The notes: generated by a model from the sequence alone, not told the origin. A stretch of DNA of 64,000 nucleotides from Paracoccaceae bacterium (GCA_024304985.1 JAMWZC010000001.1:124001-188000); one strand, 5' to 3'. Shown: positions 8,065-16,210, counted from the first letter of the stretch. Numbers and translations: made by a program.

Positions 8065-8847
8065 ATGGCAATATCAAACAGCAAAGATTTCTTCTCACAG
8101 ATAAAGAAAAATCCAGAAAATTTTTATATAGTTCACTATTCATGCCAGAGCTTGAATGATGACAATGAGGGATTATCACCTCGGATAACCTCGATTGGAG
8201 TCACTCACTATAGTACAGAGCAGACTGTAAGTTTTTCTACACACGCTATCGCGGAAGAAATGGGCATTGCTAGAGAGGATGTTCAAGGTGAGTTTGACAA
8301 AGTCGAAGAAAAGTTACTGAGAGATTTTTATGGCTTTATCCGAGATAGGCGCGATAAATTTTGGATACATTGGAACATGCGCAATTTAACCTATGGTTTT
8401 GAGCACCTCGAACACCGCTATCGGGTCTTAGGCGGCACTGATGCAGCAGTAATCCCTGTCGAACGACGGATAAATTTAAATGATATTTTGTCGCAAAAGT
8501 ACGGTTCAAATTACGCAGGCCATCCTAAAATGAAAAGTCTTATGGAGCTAAATGGTGGGATGCATCGCCACTTCCTCAAAGGGGAAGAGGAGCTTCAAGC
8601 CTTCAAAAATAATGAATTTATTCGAATGCATAATTCTACACTTTGTAAATTGGGGTTCTTCCATCTTGCGATACGCAAAGCACTTGTTGGCAAACTTAAA
8701 ACTGCGTCTCGAGGGTTTGGGATTATGCTTGACCGAATGTTCGAAAGTCGATCGGCGAAGTTTATCGGTTTAGCCTCAAGCATATTGGCGCTATTTGTAG
8801 GAGTCTGGTCAGTTGCAGCGTGGGGGGTCAGTTTACTTCAAGGATAG
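8065..8847 (+). CDS. AT-rich cargo protein with C-terminal membrane anchor
   Basis: A 260-residue protein of no family I can name with confidence. It is clearly AT-rich relative to the neighbouring chromosome, with many AAA, AAT and TTT codons, so it was probably acquired from a different source. The first 190 residues look soluble and mixed alpha/beta, with the distinctive blocks YIVHYSCQSLNDD, SPRITSIGV, WIHWNMRNLTYGFEHLEHR and GHPKMKSLMELNG. Residues about 236-255 form one hydrophobic helix (SSILALFVGVWSVAAW), suggesting a tail anchor in the inner membrane. Its place at the end of a satellite-like element is where such islands often carry anti-phage genes. Defence is only a guess from position; the protein itself shows no proven nuclease or toxin motif. 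Confidence 0.7.
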   Translation: MAISNSKDFFSQIKKNPENFYIVHYSCQSLNDDNEGLSPRITSIGVTHYSTEQTVSFSTHAIAEEMGIAREDVQGEFDKVEEKLLRDFYGFIRDRRDKFWIHWNMRNLTYGFEHLEHRYRVLGGTDAAVIPVERRINLNDILSQKYGSNYAGHPKMKSLMELNGGMHRHFLKGEEELQAFKNNEFIRMHNSTLCKLGFFHLAIRKALVGKLKTASRGFGIMLDRMFESRSAKFIGLASSILALFVGVWSVAAWGVSLLQG

Positions 8848-9057
8848 GTCAGAACAAGCATAACTGAAACGCTACGAAATGTGCCACGTCGCTCGACCTC
8901 GATCCCATTTCGAATGTTGTTCGAGTGTATCGAGTGCTCGCTGATGCTTCTAGAGGCGCGGGTTCTTCTTCGAAAAAAGATCGCAGTTGACCTCCCTGTT
9001 TTTCCAGCATATCTTACGGTATAGCTTGCAGCATCACTTATAGCACTGGGACAACTG

Positions 9058-9276
9058 ATGGATAATGAGACGAAAGTTCGGGAGAACAAACTTCGACGCA
9101 TGGCAGATCGCCAAGGTCTTCGCTTAAGCAAGAGCCGAACGAGAGATCCAAATGGAATCGACTTCGGTTTGTATGCCCTTATCGACCATCAATCGGGAGG
9201 CGCTGTGAATCCAGCTCTTGCGCAAAGGTGGGTTCACAGTTGGTCCCTTGATGAGATCGAGCAATACTTAGCGTAA
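9058..9276 (+). CDS. Small hypothetical cargo protein
   Basis: A 72-residue basic protein. It starts with charged helical sequence (RENKLRRMADRQGLRLSKSR), continues with FGLYALIDHQSGGAV and ends with SLDEIEQYLA. Short proteins with this LxxSR...DxGxYxLxD...LDEVExYL plan are common on mobile DNA, but no function is known to me. It lies 210 bases after the membrane-anchored cargo gene on the same strand. Its stop overlaps the 3' end of the convergent gene at 9268 by 9 bases. Confidence 0.6.
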   Translation: MDNETKVRENKLRRMADRQGLRLSKSRTRDPNGIDFGLYALIDHQSGGAVNPALAQRWVHSWSLDEIEQYLA

Positions 9277-9582
9277 GGGCAAATCTATCTCCGTCTTGGT
9301 GAACGAGCCCCCCATAGCTTCAAAGGCACTGCTGGCAGCCATTATTGTCTGCTTTTTTGCATCGTGATCGACAATCGAAACCATTCGGTTTCCGTTCTCA
9401 TTTGCGACACGCGGTGGCCAGACTGTGACATATCCATTTTCACGCTGAATTAACGCGCAGCCGACCATCTCGACGGGGCCGATGCGCAAGGTCAGATAGG
9501 CAATGATTTTGTCACCGTTTCTGTTCGGCCGGGGCAATGCCACGCGTGTCATCGCCGTGATCTCGATATCATGCAGCGCCAT
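9268..9582 (-). CDS. Hypothetical protein at the end of the head operon
   Basis: A 104-residue protein, last gene of the leftward head operon, overlapping the portal gene by 14 bases, so it is probably co-translated. It has a strand-rich N-terminal half (IAYLTLRIGPVEMVGCALIQ, then GYVTVWPPRV) and a helical C-terminal half. The pattern is vaguely like SpoVG-type small domains, but the match is too weak to assign. Its position after the portal would suit a head completion or regulatory role. Confidence 0.65.
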   Translation of the reverse strand: MALHDIEITAMTRVALPRPNRNGDKIIAYLTLRIGPVEMVGCALIQRENGYVTVWPPRVANENGNRMVSIVDHDAKKQTIMAASSAFEAMGGSFTKTEIDLPLR

Positions 9583-10654
9583 CGTTCTCGCCCCAATTCA
9601 CCAGATTTAGCGCCGTGTTGACCTCTTCAGGCGACAATTGCAGCTCTTTCGCTTTGGCCAGAGCTTCGATGATCGTGCTCAGTGCGCGGGCCCGGCCACC
9701 CACGTCATAGGCTTGGACCGGCCGCATCACGTCGATCATGACCGGCGTGCCCAGCTTTGCGCTCGCCTCCTCTGACAGCAGCATTGCGATCGGCTGAAGC
9801 GTCCATCCGGCAAGGTGCCGTTGCGCCTCTCGGATCAGCGGCCCGGTGGTCGCTGAATTGAACAGGCCCGGCAACACCCCAAAAACCCCGCAGATCGCGT
9901 CCCGCGCGGCCGTCAGGCTTTCCGTGGTCATAGACCGCTCAAGATCTGGCGAAAGATCGCGCGGCGTCCAGTCTTGCTGCGGTGCTGGCCCACCGGCGGC
10001 GCTGACGTTGACCGATTCTCGGATCAGGACGCGGCCGCGACTACCCCGAAACCCGCGTGCTGTCCGTTCCATATCGGTTTCTGACATTTCGGGCATGGGA
10101 ACGATCGCGGACCCGATCGGCGCATTCTCGTAAACCTCAGCCAAGGCCGCCTCGATCGTCTGCAACAGGCCAGCCGTCAGCGATGCCCGCCGCAACGGCG
10201 CAGAGCCAAGATAAGGGGTCGCCGCGTCCGCACCTATGCGCAGGTGCAAAACCTCAGCAGCAAGGGCTGTCACCGCCCTGCCCCCGCCTGCATCGGCCAG
10301 CGACAATCGATAAGCCGTAGGGACGCCGTCGCGGGTGCGCAGATCCCAATCCACAGCAGGCACAAGGCCGCGCGCGGTGATCAGGAACAGAGCTTCCCCG
10401 CGCAGCGCCGCAGAGCGCGCGACCAGCGCCATGTCGCGGCGGGACAGCAGATCGGTGCCCTGCACGTCAGCAAGCGCGAAGGCGCCTTCCCAGAGGCTAA
10501 CACAGCTTTGCGCGGTTGCGGTCAATTCCGCGACGCCGCCCGCGCCGCGAAGGTAGCTTTCGCGCGCTGCGATAATTTGCGTTGTGAAACCGCTGCCGCT
10601 CGATCGCGTCTCTTGAGGCTCAGACTTGCGCCTGAACAGATCCAAAATTCCCAT
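9569..10654 (-). CDS. Phage portal protein, HK97 type
   Basis: A 361-residue protein forming the portal ring at one capsid vertex through which DNA is packaged and which binds the connector. It begins MGILDLFRRKSEP, a typical portal start. It continues with AELTATAQSCVSLWEGAFA, WDLRTRDGVPTAYRLS, VLHLRIGADAATPYLGSAPL and the clip/stem region AICGVFGVLPGLFN. HK97-type portals are often 400 or more residues, so this is a compact version. The start is fixed by a GGAGGG ribosome site 6 bases upstream of the ATG. That junction, 16 bases long, is identical to the one before the connector gene (10651-10666 and 11216-11231). Confidence 0.88.
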   Translation of the reverse strand: MGILDLFRRKSEPQETRSSGSGFTTQIIAARESYLRGAGGVAELTATAQSCVSLWEGAFALADVQGTDLLSRRDMALVARSAALRGEALFLITARGLVPAVDWDLRTRDGVPTAYRLSLADAGGGRAVTALAAEVLHLRIGADAATPYLGSAPLRRASLTAGLLQTIEAALAEVYENAPIGSAIVPMPEMSETDMERTARGFRGSRGRVLIRESVNVSAAGGPAPQQDWTPRDLSPDLERSMTTESLTAARDAICGVFGVLPGLFNSATTGPLIREAQRHLAGWTLQPIAMLLSEEASAKLGTPVMIDVMRPVQAYDVGGRARALSTIIEALAKAKELQLSPEEVNTALNLVNWGENDGAA

Positions 10655-10655
10655 G

Positions 10656-11219
10656 TCAGGCCCTCCGGTAAGGACGCAGCAGATCTGCCGCGCCGCTGTG
10701 TTGCATTGCTTTGGAGATCCAGAGCGCCGATCGCTGGAAACTGAATTCTGCGGCGTCCGGTCCTTCGGCGCGTTGCGATCCAGACGTTGCCCAGAGCTGC
10801 GGTCCTTCCGTCTCGGATGAACGGTAAAGGCAATAGTCCGCCAGCCGGCGCGCCGCCGCCATCACCGCCGCCGGCACGGCACCGCCGCCAACCGTCGCCG
10901 TTATGCGATACGGTCCATCAGACGGCAGATCGAAACCGTAGGGGCCCTCGGGCAGCGTGACCTCGACCCACGCGCCCATTTCCCATATCTGTGCCGCTGT
11001 GACCTCAGCCGGAACCAGAGGCGGGGCCCACTCGCCACAGCCCTCAACAGTCCAGACCACTTGCCGCGGCGTGAACCGATGCGCGGTGTAGGCCTCGAGC
11101 CGTTGCCATATCCAATCATTCGCGCCCGCGGGCAGCGCCTGCCCGTCGCTCAGAAAGTCGCTTTCCAGCACCGGATAGGCCGCTGGCGTCTCTTCAGTCT
11201 GTTTCAGTGTTGCAGCCAT
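10656..11219 (-). CDS. Head-tail connector (gp6-like) protein
   Basis: A 187-residue protein of the gp6/HK97 connector type, an adaptor that docks under the portal and closes the filled head. The family features are the alpha-helical opening WIWQRLEAYTAHRFTPRQVV, a central beta region with PYGFDLPSDGPYRITATVGG, and the helical part VMAAARRLADYCLYRSSE. The ATG at 11219 (MAATLKQTEE) has a GGAGGG ribosome site inside the end of the protease gene and starts one base after that gene's stop. An in-frame ATG 21 bases upstream is less well placed. Confidence 0.8.
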   Translation of the reverse strand: MAATLKQTEETPAAYPVLESDFLSDGQALPAGANDWIWQRLEAYTAHRFTPRQVVWTVEGCGEWAPPLVPAEVTAAQIWEMGAWVEVTLPEGPYGFDLPSDGPYRITATVGGGAVPAAVMAAARRLADYCLYRSSETEGPQLWATSGSQRAEGPDAAEFSFQRSALWISKAMQHSGAADLLRPYRRA

Positions 11220-11220
11220 G

Positions 11221-11841
11221 TCAGGCCCTCCAGCGTGCAAGCGTGCGCTGCAATCCTGCGGCGGGGCCGTCTGGCAGGATCAGCCCCCCTGCGGTCCGTT
11301 CCTCGACCGCCGCCTCTTTGTAAGCCGGGGCCGTGACCAGAGACATTTCGAACAGCAGCGCCGCAAAAATCGTCCTGATCAGGGCCATGCCTTCCGCCGG
11401 ATCTTCCTCTTCGGACGCTTCGGCATTCGGCACCGCGCGCTCTGGCGGGATGCGAAAACCGGGCGAGATCCCCAAGATAAGCCCGGCCGCGAATGCTTTG
11501 AAGAAATCCGAGACGTAGGACACTTCCTGCATTTCAGTAGAGATCACCGCTTCGAATGTCAGCGCCTCGGGCGAGTCATTGAAAAACAGCGTCCCGGCTT
11601 TGCGACTGGCCAGCGGCCGATCGTAATCATGACCGATCAGCAGGTGGATTTCCTCTTCGGGGCGCTCGACCCGATAGGCAAAGGCCTTCGGGGCGAACAT
11701 TTCTTTTCGGGGACGGCCCGTCCTGCCACCATCGGACAAGACGGCACGCTTCCCATAGGGGAAGCGGCCCTTCAGGCGGCGCGACCCGTCGCGCGCCGCA
11801 CGTCGCAGCTCAAGGCCACCGATCACGCCACCCTGTTCCAT
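11221..11841 (-). CDS. HK97-family prohead protease
   Basis: A 206-residue serine protease that matures the procapsid by removing the capsid protein's N-terminal delta domain. The catalytic His lies in LLIGHDYDRPLA (about residue 70) and the catalytic Ser in FEMSLVTAPAY (about residue 167). KGRFPYGKRAVLSDGG at the N-terminus is typical of the family. The start ATG shares one base with the TGA of the capsid gene (TGATG), so translation is coupled. In most HK97-like phages the protease gene comes before the capsid gene; here it comes after it. Confidence 0.88.
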   Translation of the reverse strand: MEQGGVIGGLELRRAARDGSRRLKGRFPYGKRAVLSDGGRTGRPRKEMFAPKAFAYRVERPEEEIHLLIGHDYDRPLASRKAGTLFFNDSPEALTFEAVISTEMQEVSYVSDFFKAFAAGLILGISPGFRIPPERAVPNAEASEEEDPAEGMALIRTIFAALLFEMSLVTAPAYKEAAVEERTAGGLILPDGPAAGLQRTLARWRA

Positions 11842-13109
11842 CAGGCACCTGCCACCAGCTGAAGGCCGGTCAGGATCTCGAGCTGCGCAGGACGCGCCAC
11901 CGTCAGATCCACGGTTGCCAGTGCGGTGATCCGCAGGCCGCCGCTTTGAGCGTCAGAGAACGGATCACGGATCACATCCACAGCACCCCATGCCCCGACA
12001 AAGATCGGGGCCACACCGCCCGCCGCCGTGGTCAGCAGCGACGTTACGGCCAACGGATCGCCCGCCGGTGCGGCAAGCCCGTTGCTTGTCATGCCGATGT
12101 TGCCTGCCGGAATGTTCTGGGTCAGGCGGTCCCATTCCGAAACGGCCGTGCCGGTGATCAGGATGTCATCGAGGAAGGCCCAGAGCTCAGGCCGGATCAG
12201 CGCCCGCACGGCCGCAGGGGAACCGGCCGCATTGCCCGTCATGAAACGCACCACGGCCGCGCGGAATGCCGACCAGCTTGCCGCCGCGTTGATCGCCGTT
12301 GTGGTGATCCCATAGGTCGCAGCGCCGGTGATCACGCCCAGAGGCTGGCCATTCGCGCCGGTGCCAAGGAACACGGCCTGATCCATCGCCTGCCCCATAG
12401 CGCCCGCCATATCGCGCCGGATTGCCTGTTCCAGCGCCGCGCCACTTTGCTTCAGCGTCTTGCGGGTGATCCGCATCTGGACGCCAAGGTTATGATCCGG
12501 CGTCAGCGGGCGGTCGGTGGTCGCATAGGCCGCAGCGTTCGGCACGTTTGCCGCTTCACCATCGGCCCAGCCTGCGGTCACGCTCGAGGTGACAATCGGC
12601 CATTCCAGAGCGCCCGCGTCGATCGAGATCATTTGCGCACCCATCCGGGCCGCCACACTGTCAGGGAACAGGCGATCGATGATCGGACGCGTCTGGACCG
12701 GGTTCGGCGTGCCCGTCGAAACCGTGTTGCGTTGTTCCAGTGCCTGCCACGGCACGGGGATGCCACGGAAGCCGCCAGAGCTACGCAGCTCTTGCACGAT
12801 CTCAGCCGTCTGGCCATCGAGCTGGCGGCCTTCATCCAATGCCAGGGCGACTTGGCGCAACTCGAAACCGGCCATCATGTCGGCCCATTCCTGCGCAGAG
12901 CGGGTTTCCAGCTCGCCCCGCGCCTCTTCACGCTCCTCGTTTTCAGCGATCAGCGCCGCGCGATACCGGGTTTCGTTCTGGCGAAACTCGAGGTCCATCG
13001 TTTCGATCGACCGGATTTCATCCTCGGTCGGTTTCTCTTTGCCGACCAGCGCGGCCAGTTGCTGGCGGATCTCGCTTTGCCGCCGCTGGATTTTCAGTGA
13101 ATCAAGCAT
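11841..13109 (-). CDS. Major capsid protein, HK97 fold
   Basis: A 422-residue major head protein. Residues 1-100 form a charged coiled coil (LKIQRRQSEIRQQLAALVGK onward), which corresponds to the scaffolding delta domain cut off by the protease. The mature part then begins near the GGFRGIPVPW region. It carries typical HK97 elements such as ALEWPIVTSS, RPLTPDHNLGVQMRITRKTL, the glycine-rich FLGTGANGQPLGVI and FVGAWGAVDVIRDPFSDA. The ATG at 13109 (MLDSLKIQRR) fits the family; the longer frame overlaps the HNH gene with unrelated sequence. Confidence 0.92.
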   Translation of the reverse strand: MLDSLKIQRRQSEIRQQLAALVGKEKPTEDEIRSIETMDLEFRQNETRYRAALIAENEEREEARGELETRSAQEWADMMAGFELRQVALALDEGRQLDGQTAEIVQELRSSGGFRGIPVPWQALEQRNTVSTGTPNPVQTRPIIDRLFPDSVAARMGAQMISIDAGALEWPIVTSSVTAGWADGEAANVPNAAAYATTDRPLTPDHNLGVQMRITRKTLKQSGAALEQAIRRDMAGAMGQAMDQAVFLGTGANGQPLGVITGAATYGITTTAINAAASWSAFRAAVVRFMTGNAAGSPAAVRALIRPELWAFLDDILITGTAVSEWDRLTQNIPAGNIGMTSNGLAAPAGDPLAVTSLLTTAAGGVAPIFVGAWGAVDVIRDPFSDAQSGGLRITALATVDLTVARPAQLEILTGLQLVAGA

Positions 13110-13446
13110 CCTCGTGCCTCTCTTCTGAGTTGCGCTGCATATCCCGCAGCAGGTTTCGCCACTCTTGGCGCTCAGGCGGCAGGGCTTTGTGCCCGACCTC
13201 CAATCTCGTTTTTCGGGCATGGCAGCGACCGCAGAGGGTTTGCAGGTTGCCCAGATCAAAGCTCAATTCGGGATGCGTTCTGACCGGCTGGATATGATCG
13301 ACCTCGAGCCTCCGCCGCTCAGGGCATTGGCTGCATTTCCAACCATCACGCTCGAGCGCCTGCTTGCGCAGCGCCTTCCAGCGTTGCGACTTGCAGACCC
13401 GCTTTGAATGCGCCGCCCATTCCGATCGCTTACGATTCAGCCCCAT
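13102..13446 (-). CDS. HNH endonuclease
   Basis: A 114-residue HNH nuclease. It has a zinc pair CSQC (about residue 38) and CGRC (about 72), the catalytic core LEVDHIQPV with its invariant His, and the final HARKT. In cos-packaging HK97-type phages an HNH protein next to the terminase activates the cutting of DNA at cos. It overlaps the terminase large subunit by 10 bases and the capsid gene by 8 bases, so it is part of the head operon. Confidence 0.88.
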   Translation of the reverse strand: MGLNRKRSEWAAHSKRVCKSQRWKALRKQALERDGWKCSQCPERRRLEVDHIQPVRTHPELSFDLGNLQTLCGRCHARKTRLEVGHKALPPERQEWRNLLRDMQRNSEERHEDA

Positions 13447-14951
13447 ACGACGCGGCCTCCTCGCCCAGAGGATCGGCCCACCATCCGCGCGCCCTCAGCG
13501 ACCGCGATCACCGACGCTTGCACGGCGTCGATCCGACCCGTCGATCGGCCCTTGGCGAGCTTCAGGTTGTTTGCCGGATCTTTCAGCACCACGGCGTCAG
13601 CAATGGCGCTGCGCAGCAACAGCGACGGCGACGTGAGGATCTTTCCATCGAAGGCCGCCCGGCGAAACCGCTCGCAATCTTCGTTTCCATCGCGCCAGCC
13701 TGTCCCTCGCCAGATCACCGGCGCGCGAATGCCCGCCTTGTCGATCGCCTCGCCGAGCTCAGCTTGCTTGAAACGGTCAGCGATCAGACAGGCGACCGGC
13801 TGGCCCTCGATCCGCTTCATCGTCTCGACCAGCCAAGAGGCGACAGGCACCGTCAGATCGCCAAGCGTGGACAGCTCGCCTCGATCTTGCATCTGCGAAT
13901 AGCGATCACCGACGCCATCGGACGCGCCGCGATCGACCAGAGACGGCCGCGACGGAAAGGTGCCGTGGCATTCGAGCCGCCCGGTTTCCGGCCAGTAGAA
14001 CGCAGCCGCCGTCATCGATGCAGACCCGCCAAGGTCGATCCCCAGAACCACAGATCCGGCGCGCGGCGGCAGCTCTGAAACCTCGCACCGCAGCCATTCA
14101 TCCACCGACAGCAGAACGTCCCGGCTTTCGCCGCTGACCCGCTCGTTTCGGTTGTAGAGCCGGAAACTGGTGAGCGTTGACCCACCCCGCGCAATCGCCC
14201 GGCGCGCCTGCCCTTGCAGCCATTCGACCGATGCACCAATGCCCGCGACCGCGCCGGGGTTCGCCTCCCGCAGGCTGGCCAGATCGTCAGCAGGCAAGCC
14301 CGGTGCCGGGCGATGCTCTTGCCGATAGACGCCCGGCTGATCCTGATCGAGCCAAACTGAAAACGGGTGCGCATCATCGGCCGCTGACGTCGAGATGATC
14401 AGAGCACGGCCGCCTCTCTTGCCCAGACCGGACAGCAGAGCGGCTTCCAGAGCGTCGCCCTGATCGAGCGCCCAATGGCCCCGCTCATCCATCAGGACCA
14501 GCGTCGGCGCGCCGCCCAGAGCCGACTTGCCATCAGCGGCAATGACCCGGATCACATGCCCACCGCCATCGTCGTGATACTCGATCTCGAGTCGGGGCGA
14601 GCGTCGCACAGTGAATTGGGCTTGCTGATCCTCGGGCAGCGACCGCATGAAGCCGACCGCGAAATCGAAGGCGATCCGGCCTTGATCCCTTGTCCTTGCC
14701 GCGATGATGATTTCGCGCCGTGGCTGCCGATCAATGACACCCATCACCGCCGCCAGTGCCAGACCGGCTGACAAGGCGGTCTTGGCATTTCCTCTTCCTA
14801 TCGAGAGCACCGCGACGTTGATGCCGTCGGCCAAAGCGCCCCGAACAAACCGCTTTTGGAACGGGGCCAGCTTCACCGGCTCGCCTGCTTTTGGACCTTC
14901 CGGGATTCTCAGGCTCTCGAGGAAGCTGATTGCCTTGCTTGAAGTTTTCAT
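13437..14951 (-). CDS. Terminase large subunit
   Basis: A 504-residue packaging motor and nuclease. The ATPase part shows a Walker A variant, SIGRGNAKT (about residue 53), and Walker B, LVLMDERGHW. The C-terminal RNase H-like nuclease begins at VVLGIDLGGSASMTAAAF, with a second acidic site in CLIADRFKQAEL. The ATG at 14951 (MKTSSKAISF) is preferred to an upstream TTG because GAGGG lies 4 bases before it. It is the first gene of the head operon. No terminase small subunit is seen upstream; that position is taken by the divergent cargo genes. Confidence 0.9.
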   Translation of the reverse strand: MKTSSKAISFLESLRIPEGPKAGEPVKLAPFQKRFVRGALADGINVAVLSIGRGNAKTALSAGLALAAVMGVIDRQPRREIIIAARTRDQGRIAFDFAVGFMRSLPEDQQAQFTVRRSPRLEIEYHDDGGGHVIRVIAADGKSALGGAPTLVLMDERGHWALDQGDALEAALLSGLGKRGGRALIISTSAADDAHPFSVWLDQDQPGVYRQEHRPAPGLPADDLASLREANPGAVAGIGASVEWLQGQARRAIARGGSTLTSFRLYNRNERVSGESRDVLLSVDEWLRCEVSELPPRAGSVVLGIDLGGSASMTAAAFYWPETGRLECHGTFPSRPSLVDRGASDGVGDRYSQMQDRGELSTLGDLTVPVASWLVETMKRIEGQPVACLIADRFKQAELGEAIDKAGIRAPVIWRGTGWRDGNEDCERFRRAAFDGKILTSPSLLLRSAIADAVVLKDPANNLKLAKGRSTGRIDAVQASVIAVAEGARMVGRSSGRGGRVVWG

Positions 14952-14987
14952 GGCACCCTCAAAAGTAGTTTTCTGAAGGGTCGCCAA

Positions 14988-15362
14988 ATGGCTGAAGAGA
15001 AAGACGGATGGGACAAAGCGGACATCACGCTCAAGGCGGTAACGCCTATCGTTGTGGCGATCGCACTCTTAGTTTGGAACAACCAGCAAAGCGAGTTGCA
15101 GATGGCTTCAACGATGACAGGCATCGCTGTCGGAGTTCTTTCGGAAGAGCCAAAAGGTGACGGCAGAGACCCTTTGCGAGAGTGGGCAATTTCTGTTTTA
15201 CAGAATCCGTCTTCTCCTCCTGTCCTTTCAGATGAGGCGGCGTCGCAGTTGAGAGCCACAAATTTAGCTTGGAGATTCGACAGTAACCTTTTCGAATTGA
15301 AGGGACTTTTAGAGAATTTGGCGACAGAAACGCCAAGAAAACTAGGAGATGACCTCCAATGA
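14988..15362 (+). CDS. Small membrane-anchored cargo protein
   Basis: A 124-residue protein with one hydrophobic segment (TPIVVAIALLVWNN, residues about 19-32) and a soluble remainder that includes VLSEEPKGDGRDPLREWAI. It is divergent from terL and overlaps the next gene by ATGA, so the two are co-translated. Base use is more AT-rich than the head genes. It is not recognised as a known family. A membrane partner of the secreted protein encoded next is the simplest reading. Confidence 0.65.
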   Translation: MAEEKDGWDKADITLKAVTPIVVAIALLVWNNQQSELQMASTMTGIAVGVLSEEPKGDGRDPLREWAISVLQNPSSPPVLSDEAASQLRATNLAWRFDSNLFELKGLLENLATETPRKLGDDLQ

Positions 15363-15679
15363 TATGGAGAGTTTTTGTCACGTTTGCCCTTTTTACGAGT
15401 CCAGCCTTTGCTGGCTTTGAATCCGGCAATGATTTGCTCCGGAAGTGTCAACCGGATAATGCAGATTACTGCACCGGGTATGTCTCGGGTATGGCGGACG
15501 CAGTAGCGGTGTTGAAAGATGCATTGCCGGATTTGGAGATTTGCATTCCAGACAAAGCGACGAGGAGTCAGCTTAGAGACGTCTATGTTGGCTGGTTGGA
15601 AGAAAACCCAAATAAACGTCACTTCCTTGCCGCGTCCACAGTTCTCGAGTCGTTCTTGGAAGCCTTTCCTTGCGATTAA
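15359..15679 (+). CDS. Secreted Rap1a/Tai-like immunity family protein
   Basis: A 106-residue protein with a clear signal peptide (MIWRVFVTFALFTSPAFA, cleavage near residue 18). The mature part has four spaced cysteines and the blocks GNDLLRKCQ, YCTGYVSGMADAV, ICIPDKATRSQLRDVYVGWL and the C-terminal FLEAFPC. This fits the Rap1a/Tai family, periplasmic proteins that include immunity proteins against type VI amidase effectors, though most members are uncharacterised. It overlaps the preceding gene by 4 bases. It is cargo between the regulatory region and terL. Confidence 0.7.
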   Translation: MIWRVFVTFALFTSPAFAGFESGNDLLRKCQPDNADYCTGYVSGMADAVAVLKDALPDLEICIPDKATRSQLRDVYVGWLEENPNKRHFLAASTVLESFLEAFPCD

Positions 15680-16210
15680 AGCGCGTCGATTTTTGACACG
15701 CAGCGCGAACGCAAAACCCCGCCCCCCGTAGCCCCCCACCCAAAGGTTTCCGGGCATTGGGACCAGATCATAAGCTGATCGACCTGCCGTCATCATCTCA
15801 AACGTCGCCGCCATCGCCCTGCCCCTCTCTCATTCTCTCAATCGTCCCTCTTCTCATCCCCTCACTGCTCATTGGAGAGGGCTGTTGTGACGGTCAGAAA
15901 GCGGGTTACTGCGACAGGGAATGAAACCCCGTCTCCCGCCCTGACCGCCGCGATCTTGCCTGCTCACCGGAGCCGGGCCGCCGCTTAGGCCAGACCTGCC
16001 TTTCCCTCGGCTCGGTCCGCTCTCCCATGTTCACCGCCTTAGAGGGTGGCAGTGGGGCCTTAGGGCTTGGAGAGACCGCGAGACGCGGAATAGCGTGCCC
16101 TTGTGCTTTGGCCCGTTTCCCGGTAGCACCTTGATTGCGACAGACCCGGCTAACCCGTGAACGCCATCTGCCGCACGGCCCGCAGCTTCACCTGCGGGCT
16201 AATTTTTTCT
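15680..16210 (+). ncRNA. Structured non-coding region ending in a terminator
   Basis: These 531 GC-rich bases have no convincing gene. At 15892-15946, GGTCAG and GCGGG pair with CCCGC and CTGACC, forming a strong two-part stem. CTCTCC (16020-16025) and GGAGAG can pair around a second domain. The region ends with a textbook + strand terminator at 16178-16208. It could be a stand-alone RNA, the long 3' end of the cargo transcript, or the packaging (cos) region expected near terL. A 40-codon Arg-rich frame on the - strand (15906-16028) has only a weak ribosome site, so I do not call it. Confidence 0.4.
16178..16208 (+). terminator. Rho-independent terminator
   Basis: GCCCGCAG (16178-16185), loop CTTCAC, then CTGCGGGC (16192-16199), followed by TAA and six T residues (16203-16208). 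It has a perfect 8 bp stem and a good T run on the + strand only. It ends just before the stop of the convergent AlpA-like gene and shows that a rightward transcript crosses 15680-16200. Confidence 0.8.

Noticed and set aside
8838-9131. A 97-codon - strand frame between cargo genes
   Set aside because: Ser/Arg-rich, no domain, overlaps the better-supported 72-residue + strand gene, and has no ribosome site.
9569-14951. Gene transfer agent (RcGTA-like) cluster
   Set aside because: RcGTA has a fixed portal-protease-capsid order followed by tail genes and is not flanked by att repeats with an integrase. This locus has att sites, an integrase and no tails.
14948-15814. A 288-codon - strand frame upstream of terL
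   Set aside because: It covers both + strand cargo genes, which have a signal peptide, a family match and ATGA coupling. The first 45 residues (from 15814) look slightly protein-like, but no family is recognisable.
15680-16210. RNase P RNA, tmRNA or SRP RNA in the structured region
   Set aside because: The GAGGAAAGTCC core of RNase P RNA, a tRNA-like end with CCA for tmRNA, and the SRP GGAAGCAGCC loop are all absent.
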